A model generated the notes under the pieces. It ran no database searches. It saw only the letters and a program-made list of their open reading frames with translations, and was not told the origin of the DNA. DNA of 40,029 nt, from the NCBI GenBank assembly GCA_023416745.1, contig JAEZHF010000024.1:1-40029 (forward strand). Direction: 5' to 3'. Positions 1 through 7,211 of this stretch are shown in pieces (position 1 is the first letter of the stretch; each line of letters begins with the position of its first letter). The stretch is from Bacillota bacterium (GTDB lineage: Bacteria; Bacillota; Clostridia; Christensenellales; SZUA-584). A program made the position numbers and the translations under genes.

Positions 1-19
1 GAAGACCAAATAGCCCATT

Positions 20-77
20 AAAAAATGCCTACGCGTTGGACTGTCCGATTTATACTGTCCAATTTACTGTAGGCATT
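20..77 (-). terminator. Terminator of the tmRNA gene
   Basis: On the minus strand AATGCCTAC (77-69) pairs with GTAGGCATT (32-24) and is followed by a run of six T (25-20). The long loop holds a second inverted repeat, TTGGAC/GTCCAA, so the hairpin is extended or branched. It lies directly after the tmRNA 3' end. Confidence 0.75.
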
Positions 78-82
78 CCATG

Positions 83-446
83 TGGTGGAGGCGAGGGGAG
101 TCGAACCCCTGTCCGAAGGTTCCAAAGTCAGACTTTCTCCGGGTGCAGAACGTGTATTTAAACCGTTTCCCTCCATACACCCCCGCGCTCAGGGGCATAT
201 TTGCGGTAGCTTCATAATCCTCTCCCCCGCTCAAAGCTTTGCGAGGGAGGTTCCCCTAGTTAATGATACCCTGGCCCCGGCGATTAGGGTGCCACCGGCA
301 GGGCACTACACTGCCTTAAGCAGCGTAAGCTAATTCTGTTTTGTTTGCAACTAAATTTAAGTTCCGGCTTTTTAACGCAGTACTCCGGGACTGCGACCCG
401 CTTATCCAACTCCGGCAAAACCCCCGTCGAAAGCCAACACGCCCCC
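83..446 (-). ncRNA. ssrA: tmRNA (transfer-messenger RNA)
   Basis: This RNA rescues stalled ribosomes and tags the unfinished protein for proteolysis, working with SmpB. The 5' end GGGGGCG (446-440) pairs with the 3' CGCCTCC that precedes ACCA (end at 83), giving a seven-pair acceptor stem with one G-U pair. The T-arm GGGGTTCGACTCCCC and the conserved 5' stretch GGCTTTCGACGGGG are present. The resume codon GCA (348-346) opens a tag frame that reads ANKTELAYAA and stops with TAA (318-316), a normal ssrA tag ending in AA. Several GC-rich hairpins between tag and T-arm fit the pseudoknot region. CCA is encoded. It lies 19 bases after smpB. No separate promoter is evident right upstream, so it may be cut from a longer transcript. 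Confidence 0.97.
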
Positions 447-465
447 ACGTCAGTTGCCAAAACAC

Positions 466-924
466 TTACCTCGCCATTTTGGTGGCGATCTCCTTTGCTC
501 TTTGTGCATCACGCTCGGCAATACTCTGTCGTTTGTCATACAGCTTTTTGCCGCGCGCTACGCCAATCTCTAACTTCACTTTGCCCTGCTTTAAGTATAC
601 CGCAAGCGGCACCAGCGTCAAGCCTTTCTGTGTGGCCAAACTGTAAAGCTTTACGATCTCGCGCCTATGCAGCAGCAGCTTTCTCTGGCGAAGCGGATCC
701 TGATTGAAGTAGCTGCCCTTCTCGTACGGGCTCACATGCATCCCCACGATAAACGCTTCATTATTTATTATACGTACGAACGCTTCCTTAATGTTCGCCT
801 TGCCGCCGCGTATCGACTTCACTTCGCTGCCCACCAGCGCGATGCCCGCTTCCACCGTTTCATCGATGAAAAACTCATGATACGCCTTTTTGTTTTTGAT
901 CAGCACCTTGATGCCGTCGCTCAC
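466..924 (-). CDS. smpB: SsrA-binding protein SmpB
   Basis: SmpB binds tmRNA and carries it to the A site of stalled ribosomes. The 152-aa product has the family length and recognisable blocks: NKKAYHEFFIDETVEAGIAL at the N terminus, the GSEVKSIR and GKANIKEAF strands of the OB-fold, the HVSPYEKGSYFNQDP loop, and a basic C-terminal tail rich in Lys/Arg (KKLYDKRQSIAERDAQRAKE) that enters the mRNA channel in known homologues. The start is GTG at 924, eight bases after GAGGGG. It lies between rnr (51-base gap) and ssrA (19-base gap), the usual Bacillota order, so one transcript probably supplies exoribonuclease, adaptor and RNA. Confidence 0.97.
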   Translation of the reverse strand: MSDGIKVLIKNKKAYHEFFIDETVEAGIALVGSEVKSIRGGKANIKEAFVRIINNEAFIVGMHVSPYEKGSYFNQDPLRQRKLLLHRREIVKLYSLATQKGLTLVPLAVYLKQGKVKLEIGVARGKKLYDKRQSIAERDAQRAKEIATKMAR

Positions 925-975
925 AAAATCAACCCCTCATCTCGCCAACACGATGGCTCAACCCTCACACTGTTT

Positions 976-3048
976 TCAGCGCACCGGCTCAAACTCGATC
1001 CGCGGCGGATACACGCTGACGCTCACCAGCCGCACGCGAATCTCGTCGCCCAGACTGATGCGGCGGCGCGTACGCTCTCCCATGACACAATACATTTTCT
1101 CGTTATAAACATAGTAGTCGTCCTGTAAAGACGATAATGGTATCACACCCTCGACAGTGTTGTCAAGCTCGACGAAAAACACGTTTCGGGACACACCGCT
1201 CACAACGCCCTCAAACTCCTGCCCCTCCTTGCCGTACATGAATTCGGCTTTCTTCATGTCGTCCGCCGCGCGCTCCGCTTCCATCGCCACACGTTCCCTG
1301 ATGCTGGACTGACGGGATATGTCGCCCACGCGCGCTTCCAGCGATTCCACCGCCTTCTTCGTCAGCCGCCCTGTCAAGTCGCTCTTCACCACGCGGTGAA
1401 CTGCCAGATCCGGATACCGTCTGATTGGTGACGTAAAGTGGCAGTAGTACTGGAAACTGAGGCCAAAATGCCCCTTGCACTCCGGGCTGTACTCTGCCTT
1501 CCTGAGTGAGCGCAGCAGTATCTGGTTAACGATGTTTTCGTGCGGCGTGCCCTTGACGTCATTCAATATGCCCTGAAGCGCTTTGGGATGTACGCTCTCC
1601 ATCTTCCCCTTCACCTTGCCGAAGTTGGAATAGAACGCGATAAATATTTCCATTTTCTCATCCGCCGGCTGCTCATGGACGCGGTACACAAAAGGCAGCT
1701 GCCGCCAGTAGTACGTCTCCGCTACCGTCTTGTTGGCCGCCAGCATGAACTCCTCGATCAGCCGTTCAGCTTCGCCCCGGTCGCGCGGCCCCACACCGAT
1801 CACGCGGCCCTTTTCGTCGTACTGAAACGCCGACTCCTCAAGATCAAAGTCGATGCTGCCCTTTTCCTCACGCAGCAGCCGTAGTATCTGCGCCAGTTTG
1901 CGCATTTTCCGCAGATCATCCAATATATCTGCATATTTCTCGTGCAGAGCTTCGTCGCCGTCAAATATCGCGTTGACATCCGAATATGTCATGCGGTGCT
2001 TGGAACGAATGATGCTCTGTGCCTGCCGCGAGTCGATGATATGCCCGCGCTCATCCAGCGTCATGATGCAGGACAGCGTCAGCTTGTCCGTTCCTTCCGA
2101 CAGCGAGCACACCCCGTTGGACAGCTCCTTAGGCAGCATGGGGATCACTGTATCCGCGAGATACACCGAGGTGCCGCGCTTTAAAGCCTCCTTGTCCAGC
2201 TTGCTGCCCTCCGTCACATACTGCGCCACATCCGCGATATGCACGCCCAGCTCCCAGCCGTTGTCCAGACGGGATATCGAGACGGCATCGTCAAGGTCTT
2301 TCGCATCCGCTCCGTCGATAGTGAACACGGTACGATCGCGCCAATCCTCGCGCCCCTGTTCGGAGATACGGCGCGACGCCGCGCGCTGCGCTTCCGCCTT
2401 CACCTCTTCCGGGAAATCCTCGGGCAGCTCATACTGGCGTATCAGGCTTTTAAGCTCCACCTGCGCCAGCCCTGCCTTGCCCAGCACCTCCACGATACGA
2501 CCTTCGGCGCTCTCTCCCTTTCCGGCGCGCTTTTTGATATCCACGACCACTTTGACGCCGTCCTTTGCGCCGTCCACGCCTTTTTTGGTGACGCGCACCT
2601 CATCCAGCCGTTCGTCGTCCGGCCGCACATAGCGTCCCATCAGCGTGCCCACCAGCCGTGTCTGCTTCTCCTCCAAAATATCGACGACCTCGCCCTCGCG
2701 ACGACGGTCCGTCTCCGCTGCGGAAAGCTGCCGCACCACAACCAGATCGCCGTGCATCGCGCCACCCTTACTGTCTGCGGATATGAATATATCGCCGTCA
2801 TTGTCCAGCAGAAACGCGAAGCCGGAACGCTTCACATCCAGCCGCCCGGTATACAGCCCGAACCTTCCGGGCAGAAACAGCTTGCCTTTCTTTGATCGCA
2901 GCACCTTGCCCTGTGCAATCAACTGCCCAAGCGCCTCTCGCACTTCGGCCGGGTTTTCTTCCGGTCCCAGTGCGCTCAGCAGCTCGTCAAATTCCATTTT
3001 CTTATCATACGAGCCCAGCTCGTTGATGATCCATTCTCTTAAGTCCAA
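976..3048 (-). CDS. rnr: Ribonuclease R (RNB-family 3'-5' exoribonuclease)
   Basis: RNase R degrades structured RNA processively from the 3' end and takes part in tmRNA-mediated mRNA decay. The 690-aa protein shows an N-terminal winged-helix-like segment (about 1-60), cold-shock/OB domains (about 65-220, with RSGFAFLL), a central RNB domain starting near DWRDRTVFTIDGADAKDLDDAVS whose Asp residues would hold the catalytic metals, the block HFTSPIRRYPDLAVHR, and a C-terminal S1 domain (about 600-690). It is a little shorter than some family members because it lacks a long basic tail. The start is TTG at 3048 with AGAGGAGAAG just upstream. It follows secG but is separated from it by a terminator at 3167-3197, so it is expressed by read-through or by a promoter I could not pin down. 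Confidence 0.97.
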   Translation of the reverse strand: MDLREWIINELGSYDKKMEFDELLSALGPEENPAEVREALGQLIAQGKVLRSKKGKLFLPGRFGLYTGRLDVKRSGFAFLLDNDGDIFISADSKGGAMHGDLVVVRQLSAAETDRRREGEVVDILEEKQTRLVGTLMGRYVRPDDERLDEVRVTKKGVDGAKDGVKVVVDIKKRAGKGESAEGRIVEVLGKAGLAQVELKSLIRQYELPEDFPEEVKAEAQRAASRRISEQGREDWRDRTVFTIDGADAKDLDDAVSISRLDNGWELGVHIADVAQYVTEGSKLDKEALKRGTSVYLADTVIPMLPKELSNGVCSLSEGTDKLTLSCIMTLDERGHIIDSRQAQSIIRSKHRMTYSDVNAIFDGDEALHEKYADILDDLRKMRKLAQILRLLREEKGSIDFDLEESAFQYDEKGRVIGVGPRDRGEAERLIEEFMLAANKTVAETYYWRQLPFVYRVHEQPADEKMEIFIAFYSNFGKVKGKMESVHPKALQGILNDVKGTPHENIVNQILLRSLRKAEYSPECKGHFGLSFQYYCHFTSPIRRYPDLAVHRVVKSDLTGRLTKKAVESLEARVGDISRQSSIRERVAMEAERAADDMKKAEFMYGKEGQEFEGVVSGVSRNVFFVELDNTVEGVIPLSSLQDDYYVYNEKMYCVMGERTRRRISLGDEIRVRLVSVSVYPPRIEFEPVR

Positions 3049-3166
3049 CTTCTTCTCCTCTTAAATCTTTCAATACGGTTATGTTATGTAGTAAAGCGGA
3101 TTTCCTTACAACGCCTGCTGCAACTTATTCATGTAGCCTTAAATACCCCAAGGAATCCAGGAAACT

Positions 3167-3197
3167 AAAAACGCCTTCCCGTAAATTCGGAAAGGCG
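3167..3197 (-). terminator. Terminator between secG and rnr
   Basis: On the minus strand CGCCTTTCCG and CGGGAAGGCG form a ten-base stem with one mismatch and a six-base loop, followed by TTTTT. It lies 22 bases after the secG stop. Confidence 0.75.
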
Positions 3198-3219
3198 CCA
3201 GCAGCTTGGGTTTTTTACG

Positions 3220-3585
3220 TCACTCCGTTTGAGTCCCGTCAGTCTGTTCCGCTTCAGGAGAAACTTCCGGCGATGCCGACTCAGTGACCGCCGCCGTTGG
3301 TGTAGCCTGCGGCGCCTCTGCATTGGCAACGTTGGGCATCACATAAACCTGAATGAGCACCAGCGCGATCGCGAGCACCATGATACCCACAGCCGCAATC
3401 TTCGTAAGTTTCTTCAACGTTCCCTCATATGTTTTCGCCTTGCTCTTTCCGAGGAAGGATTCGGCAGCACCGCCGATGTCGCCCGTCAATCCGGCACTCT
3501 TACCCGACTGAAGCAGCACAACAGCAATCATAAACAATGAGAACAGACACAGGACAATTTCGATGACAAGCACTATTGCGGCCAT
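3220..3585 (-). CDS. secG: Preprotein translocase subunit SecG
   Basis: SecG is the small helper subunit of the SecYEG channel. The 121-aa product has two membrane segments (about 5-25 and 53-75) joined by the family loop LLQSGKSAGLTGDIGGAAESFLGKSKAKTYEG. The C-terminal tail (about 80-121) is rich in Ala, Pro, Glu and Thr and is longer than in a minimal SecG. I place the start at ATG 3585, six bases after GGAGG. An in-frame TTG four codons upstream overlaps the ribosome binding site and is unlikely. A promoter lies at 3616-3644. Confidence 0.94.
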   Translation of the reverse strand: MAAIVLVIEIVLCLFSLFMIAVVLLQSGKSAGLTGDIGGAAESFLGKSKAKTYEGTLKKLTKIAAVGIMVLAIALVLIQVYVMPNVANAEAPQATPTAAVTESASPEVSPEAEQTDGTQTE

Positions 3586-3615
3586 TTCAACCTCCAAAAA
3601 ATCTACAGCAGGGGT

Positions 3616-3644
3616 ATTTTAACACGCTGTATATCAAAAAGCAA
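3616..3644 (-). promoter_or_regulatory. Promoter for secG
   Basis: Minus-strand TTGCTT (3644-3639), a 17-base spacer and TAAAAT (3621-3616), 31 bases upstream of the secG ATG. Confidence 0.65.
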
Positions 3645-3713
3645 GCAAAATAATTGGCTTGAAAACGGCTTTTTATTGCATTGATTATTTTCCTGGCTGC
3701 ATAAAAAGAAATG

Positions 3714-3742
3714 TTGACAAGGAGAGTTAGCCATGATAAACT
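3714..3742 (+). promoter_or_regulatory. Promoter for the feoA transcript
   Basis: TTGACA (3714-3719), a 17-base spacer and TAAACT (3737-3742). The first palindromic operator (3726-3741) covers most of the spacer and the -10 element, which would suit repression. Confidence 0.65.
3726..3741 (+). promoter_or_regulatory. Palindromic operator copy 1
   Basis: GTTAGCCATGATAAAC, a 16-mer matching GTTAG-N6-CTAAC except for one base in the right arm. It overlaps the -10 element of the feoA promoter. The spacing and setting suggest a metal-responsive repressor site (for example of the DtxR/MntR family), which is inference. Confidence 0.55.
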
Positions 3743-3749
3743 TTCTATT

Positions 3750-3765
3750 GTTAGAAGTGGCTAAC
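3750..3765 (+). promoter_or_regulatory. Palindromic operator copy 2
   Basis: GTTAGAAGTGGCTAAC, a perfect five-base inverted repeat with a six-base centre. It begins exactly 24 bases after copy 1 and would sit just past the transcription start of the feoA promoter. Confidence 0.6.
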
Positions 3766-3796
3766 ATCATCAGTGATGCTTAAGGAGGGAATTCAA

Positions 3797-4006
3797 ATGC
3801 CGCTGACTCTAGTCAACGAAGGAGAACAGGTTAACATCAAGAAGATATCCGGTAAGGACGACACCATTCGTTTCCTGAACCGTCTGGGGTTTGTGGAAGG
3901 CGAGCAGATATCCATCGTTTCGCGCATAGCCGGCAACCTGATCGTTAACGTAAAGGATACTCGGGTGGCACTGGACAAAACGTTGGCTAACCGTATCGCT
4001 GTATAA
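3797..4006 (+). CDS. feoA: FeoA-family small protein (ferrous iron uptake accessory)
   Basis: FeoA proteins are small SH3-like domains that support the ferrous iron channel FeoB from the cytoplasm. The 69-aa product shows the family pattern: MPLTLVNEGEQVNIKKISG at the start, a short helix with FLNRLGFVEGEQISIV, then VNVKDTRVALDKTLANRIAV at the end. The start is ATG 3797, seven bases after AAGGAGG. The frame is open 24 bases further upstream, but no ribosome binding site supports that. Two operators precede it. The next gene is a FeoB-associated peptide, yet no feoB lies in the window. A 7-bp hairpin (GGATGCT/AGCATCC, 4025-4041) follows the stop and may stabilise or weakly end the transcript. 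Confidence 0.9.
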   Translation: MPLTLVNEGEQVNIKKISGKDDTIRFLNRLGFVEGEQISIVSRIAGNLIVNVKDTRVALDKTLANRIAV

Positions 4007-4059
4007 CAAAGCCGACTGCAGCTTGGATGCTTGGAGCATCCATATATTTAAACATTAAT

Positions 4060-4075
4060 GTTAGCATACGCTAAC
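4060..4075 (+). promoter_or_regulatory. Palindromic operator copy 3
   Basis: GTTAGCATACGCTAAC, the best copy (GTTAGC/GCTAAC with a four-base centre). It lies between feoA and the Cys-rich membrane peptide gene. A possible weak promoter precedes it (TTGGAG at 4031, ATTAAT at 4054), which would place the operator at the transcription start and allow separate control of the second gene. Confidence 0.6.
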
Positions 4076-4091
4076 CAAAGAGGTGGTTGTC

Positions 4092-4253
4092 ATGGTAGAC
4101 TATATCATTGTGGCTGTTGTCATTGCCGCTCTTGCATTTACTATCATCCGGCTGATACGCCGCAAACAAAAGGGCGGCTCTCACTGTTCCGGATGCAGCG
4201 GATGCGTCCACGCCTCCTCATGCCCGTCGGCGGATGAATCGCGGCACGGCTAA
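4092..4253 (+). CDS. FeoB-associated Cys-rich membrane protein
   Basis: This 53-aa peptide has one N-terminal membrane segment (about 3-20, DYIIVAVVIAALAFTIIRL), a basic stop-transfer stretch RRKQKGG, and a cytoplasmic tail with CSGCSGC and one further Cys (SSCPS). This matches the short Cys-rich proteins normally encoded right after feoB in Clostridia, whose tail is thought to handle iron or an Fe-S cluster. The start is ATG 4092 with AGAGGTGG upstream. What is odd is that it directly follows feoA, with feoB missing and an operator in the gap. The call rests on architecture and neighbourhood. Confidence 0.85.
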   Translation: MVDYIIVAVVIAALAFTIIRLIRRKQKGGSHCSGCSGCVHASSCPSADESRHG

Positions 4254-4297
4254 TATAACTTTTGCTTCTCACTGTCATATGTATACATCCAAACAGT

Positions 4298-4322
4298 AAA
4301 AGCCTCTTTTCGGGGCTTTTAT
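4298..4322. terminator. Bidirectional terminator between the feo genes and bofA
   Basis: AAAAGCC (4298-4304) pairs with GGCTTTT (4314-4320) across a short loop with one more C-G pair. It has a T-rich side in both directions and sits between converging genes. Confidence 0.7.
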
Positions 4323-4342
4323 TGTGTTTACTGTTATGCTCA

Positions 4343-4618
4343 TCAAACCAGTATCAGCTTTAGCAGCAGCAGCAGTATGATACCGGGAAGTCCAAAATAT
4401 CCGGCAATCACAGCGCTTAAAGGGTTGATCGCAATGGTGACAGAAAAAATGCCGCCGACCAGGTTGATGATCACCAGCATCAGTCCGCCAAGCAGTCCGC
4501 TTACCAGCAGTTTCATAATGAACTTTAAGGGGGCCAACAGTAGCCACCCGGTAAAATACAGGAGTATGAGGCCGAGTGCGAAGAACAGTATCACCTGGAA
4601 ATCAATGCCCAGCCCCAT
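4343..4618 (-). CDS. bofA: BofA-family protein (pro-sigma-K processing inhibitor-like)
   Basis: In Bacillus, BofA holds the protease SpoIVFB inactive in the outer forespore membrane until pro-sigma-K should be cut. The 91-aa product is almost wholly hydrophobic, with membrane segments at about 8-30 and 35-58 and a C-terminal hydrophobic region. The family signature is present: PLKFIMKLLVSGLLGGLMLVIIN, then FSVTIAINPLSAVIAGYFGLPGIILLL. The start is ATG 4618 with AAGGGGGCG upstream. Its presence points to a sporulating lineage, although BofA-like proteins also occur in non-sporulating Clostridia. Confidence 0.88.
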   Translation of the reverse strand: MGLGIDFQVILFFALGLILLYFTGWLLLAPLKFIMKLLVSGLLGGLMLVIINLVGGIFSVTIAINPLSAVIAGYFGLPGIILLLLLKLILV

Positions 4619-4677
4619 TCAATGTCGCCCCCTTAAAGCCGCATGGTATATATCATATTATGCGGCAAGCGGCGTCT

Positions 4678-5598
4678 CTATGACGGCAGGTCCTCCTGCC
4701 TGACGACCAGCGCGCCCTCTCCAAACATGCATGCACGGTGCCATGAACTGTTACCTAAATCCCCGATTGCCCGCGCCTGAAGCCCATCAGCTCCCGCGTT
4801 GTAGCACAGCCCGTCATCACTCAACGTATAGTAAAGCCCACCACGGTTGACGTTGAATCCGCTGCATGGCTTGTCCGTCAGCGTCTCCAGCGTTTCCATA
4901 TCAATCTCCAGCGCCATGCGTTTTAATAGCCCATCGGCGCCATCGATGAAGTAGATCACATCGTCTATGATGCAGAACATGTCCACCGGCTTTTCGTAAA
5001 GCACATTCTGGTTTGTTCCGTCCAATTCAGAGCGCCGTATATGCCCGCTTTCAGTATCGGCCCAATACAGCTTATCGCCGTAAACGTTAAGACACGCCGC
5101 GTTTCCTAACGGCGACAGCTCAACCGGCTTGCCGTCCAAAGTCGCACAGCCCACCGCGCCGCCGCTGACGTAATATATCTTGCTGCCCGAAATCTGGAGC
5201 AGCGTATAATCCCCTTCCAGCACGCGTTCCGGCTGCGGCGCATCCAGCATCGCGCGGTATACACCGTCCGCCAGACAATAATACAGCACTCCGTCCTTAA
5301 GGTTCATGTACAGCCCCGCTTCGTCCATCACCAGAGCACTCTCCTTCGTCTCCGGGTTGGACCTGACCAGACTTCCCTTCGGGTATGCATCGCCGCCTGT
5401 GTAGTAGAAAAGCAGGTCGGCACCGTCCTTGACTGCAAATCCGCCGTTTATTATGTTACCCGTCGCCGTGCCGTTCGTCAGCGGTTCCGGCTGCGCCTCT
5501 TCGCCGCCGATGCCGAACAGGTCGGACATCGGCGTGCAGCCCGCCAGCACCAGCAAGACGGTCAACGAAAGTGCCGCCGCAATCCTTTTCCATCGCAT
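4678..5598 (-). CDS. Lipoprotein with DUF5050-like beta-propeller repeats
   Basis: The 306-aa product starts MRWKRIAAALSLTVLLVLAGC, a lipoprotein signal with lipobox LAGC (Cys21), so it should be anchored outside the membrane. The rest (about 45-300) is made of repeats of the type GDKLYWADTESGHIRRSELDGTN, DVIYFIDGADGLLKRMALE and GGLYYTLSDDGLCYNAG. These YYx...rxdldG units are typical of the propeller fold in clostridial DUF5050-type proteins. The role is not known; binding of a sugar or peptide is possible. I chose ATG 5598, with GGAGG eight bases upstream, over an in-frame start at 5640 that lies inside the fba terminator. It stands alone between bofA and fba. Confidence 0.8.
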   Translation of the reverse strand: MRWKRIAAALSLTVLLVLAGCTPMSDLFGIGGEEAQPEPLTNGTATGNIINGGFAVKDGADLLFYYTGGDAYPKGSLVRSNPETKESALVMDEAGLYMNLKDGVLYYCLADGVYRAMLDAPQPERVLEGDYTLLQISGSKIYYVSGGAVGCATLDGKPVELSPLGNAACLNVYGDKLYWADTESGHIRRSELDGTNQNVLYEKPVDMFCIIDDVIYFIDGADGLLKRMALEIDMETLETLTDKPCSGFNVNRGGLYYTLSDDGLCYNAGADGLQARAIGDLGNSSWHRACMFGEGALVVRQEDLPS

Positions 5599-5619
5599 GA
5601 TTATTCCTCCAATACCAAG

Positions 5620-5653
5620 AAAAAATCCGGCGTTCGTCACCCAAACGCCGGAT
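5620..5653 (-). terminator. Terminator after fba
   Basis: Minus-strand ATCCGGCGTT (5653-5644) pairs perfectly with AACGCCGGAT (5634-5625) across nine bases and is followed by TTTTTT. It starts 17 bases after the fba stop. Confidence 0.9.
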
Positions 5654-5669
5654 CATGTTTACACCAATG

Positions 5670-6599
5670 TCACGCTTTTCCTGCGCAGCCGAGCACCACT
5701 TCGATTTTGTGCTTGACCATCTCTTTGATGGCGCTGCGGGCCGGCTTCAGATACTGCCGGGGATCAAAGTGAGACGGGTTTTCCGCAAAGTATTTTCGCA
5801 GCGTGCCCGTCATGGCCAGACGCAGGTCAGAGTCGATGTTGATCTTGCAGACCGCGCTCTTGGCTGCCTGACGCAGCATATGTTCCGGAACGCCTTGAGC
5901 TCCCGGCATGCTGCCGCCGTACTGGTTGATCATCTCAACGTATTCCGGAATAACGGAAGAAGCGCCGTGCAGCACGATCGGGAAACCGGGTATCTTCTTC
6001 TCGATCTCTTCGAGTATGTCGAAACGCAGCTTCGCTTCGCCTTTGAACTTGAACGCGCCGTGGCTCGTCCCAATGGCGATGGCCAGCGAATCCACGCCTG
6101 TCTTGCTGACGAACTCTTCCACTTCGCCCGGATGGGTGTAGGACGAATCCTCCGCCGATACGTTGACCTCATCTTCTACGCCGGCCAGACGACCCAGCTC
6201 CGCTTCTACAACCACGCCGTGGTCATGCGCATACTCAACAACCTTCTTGGTCAGCGCGATGTTGTCTTCAAACGAGTGGTGCGAACCGTCGATCATGACG
6301 GAGGTGAAGCCGCCGTCGATGCAGTCCTTGCAGGTCTCGAACGTATCGCCGTGGTCAAGGTGAAGGCAGATCGGCAGTCCGGTGTCTTCCAGCGCCGCTT
6401 CCACCAGCTTGCGCAGGTAGATCGGGTTGGCATAGGCACGCGCGCCCTTGGACACCTGAAGGATCAGCGGAGCATTCAGCTCCTTGGCCGCCTCGGTGAT
6501 CCCCTGAACGATTTCCATGTTGTTCACGTTGAAAGCGCCGATGGCATAGCCGCCCGCGTACGCCTTCTTAAACATTTCGGTTGTGGTTACTAATGGCAT
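5670..6599 (-). CDS. fba: Class II fructose-1,6-bisphosphate aldolase
   Basis: This enzyme splits fructose 1,6-bisphosphate into DHAP and glyceraldehyde 3-phosphate in glycolysis. The 309-aa product has the zinc and substrate motifs of the class: AFNVNNMEIVQG near residue 22, CLHLDHGDTFETCKDCI (metal His and catalytic Asp, about 77-93), VEAELGRLAGVEDE (about 132), AIAIGTSHGAFKFKG, VLHGASSVIPEYV (zinc His, about 212) and KINIDSDLRLAMTGTLRKYF. It is full length. The start is ATG 6599 with AAGGAGGAATTACA upstream. It is transcribed alone: a perfect terminator follows and a TATAAT-containing A+T-rich stretch precedes it (about 6650-6670). A second, more divergent class II aldolase is at 30047. 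Confidence 0.97.
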   Translation of the reverse strand: MPLVTTTEMFKKAYAGGYAIGAFNVNNMEIVQGITEAAKELNAPLILQVSKGARAYANPIYLRKLVEAALEDTGLPICLHLDHGDTFETCKDCIDGGFTSVMIDGSHHSFEDNIALTKKVVEYAHDHGVVVEAELGRLAGVEDEVNVSAEDSSYTHPGEVEEFVSKTGVDSLAIAIGTSHGAFKFKGEAKLRFDILEEIEKKIPGFPIVLHGASSVIPEYVEMINQYGGSMPGAQGVPEHMLRQAAKSAVCKINIDSDLRLAMTGTLRKYFAENPSHFDPRQYLKPARSAIKEMVKHKIEVVLGCAGKA

Positions 6600-6800
6600 T
6601 GTAATTCCTCCTTATTTAAATCGAAATAAAAATCGATATACCCCTTAATAGCGTATTATATATTATATTGTCACCCTTTTAAAGAAAAAAATATAACTCC
6701 TGGCGAATTTAATGCCAAGCATAGCCGCCGCTTGCGGAACGTACCCCGCGCATGATACCATCTGCGTATATATAATAATAATCAGCAGCGGAGGAACAAC

Positions 6801-7211
6801 ATGCTGCATGTGGTCGTGGTGGACGCCCAGGGCGGGGGCCTTGGCGCATCCATCGTGAAAAAGTTGATTGAAAAATGCGGTGACCGCATCCTCCTGACCG
6901 CGGTCGGCACAAACGCCGCCGCATCCGCCGCAATGAGGAAAAGCGGCGCGCACTCTTGCTATACCAGCGAACGCGCTGTATGTGCCTGCGCGCAGGAAGC
7001 GGACATCATCGTGGGTGGCCTCGGCATCATCGCGGCCGGCAGCATGCTGGGCGAAATCACGCCGCGAATGGCACGCGCCATCGCTGAAAGTCCCGCCAAA
7101 AAGGTGCTCATCCCTATATCCCGATGCAGCTTCATCATCCCCGGCACGGCTGATATGCCCGCCAAGGAGCTGATTGAGCTGGCGGCGCAGGCTGTGACCA
7201 ACCTACTGTAA
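6801..7211 (+). CDS. DUF3842 family protein
   Basis: The 136-aa product matches the DUF3842 pattern as I recall it. It has a Rossmann-like start LHVVVVDAQGGGLGASIVKKL with a Gly-rich loop (9-14), then AVGTNAAASAAMRKSGA (about 34-50), a conserved Glu-Arg-Ala stretch, ADIIVGGLGIIAAGSMLGEITPRMA (about 68-92) and AKKVLIPISRCSFIIPGT (about 100-117). The family is common in Clostridia and has no established function; nucleotide or cofactor binding is a guess from the Gly-rich loop. The start is ATG 6801 with GCGGAGGAAC upstream. It is the only forward gene between two minus-strand genes, and its last nine bases overlap the 3' end of the convergent gene at 7203. Confidence 0.8.
   Translation: MLHVVVVDAQGGGLGASIVKKLIEKCGDRILLTAVGTNAAASAAMRKSGAHSCYTSERAVCACAQEADIIVGGLGIIAAGSMLGEITPRMARAIAESPAKKVLIPISRCSFIIPGTADMPAKELIELAAQAVTNLL

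Noticed and set aside
83..446. tmRNA gene as the attachment site of the mobile element
   Set aside because: ssrA is a common integration site, but no integrase or direct repeat is seen near it; the element scars are at tRNA-Gly instead.
1853..2632. Long forward open frame of 259 codons inside rnr
   Set aside because: It lies wholly on the opposite strand of a clear RNase R gene, is extremely Ser/Arg-rich and has no motif; it is a shadow of GC-rich codons.
5655..6593. Forward open frame of 312 codons opposite fba
   Set aside because: Antisense to a full-length class II aldolase; no ribosome binding site or motif.
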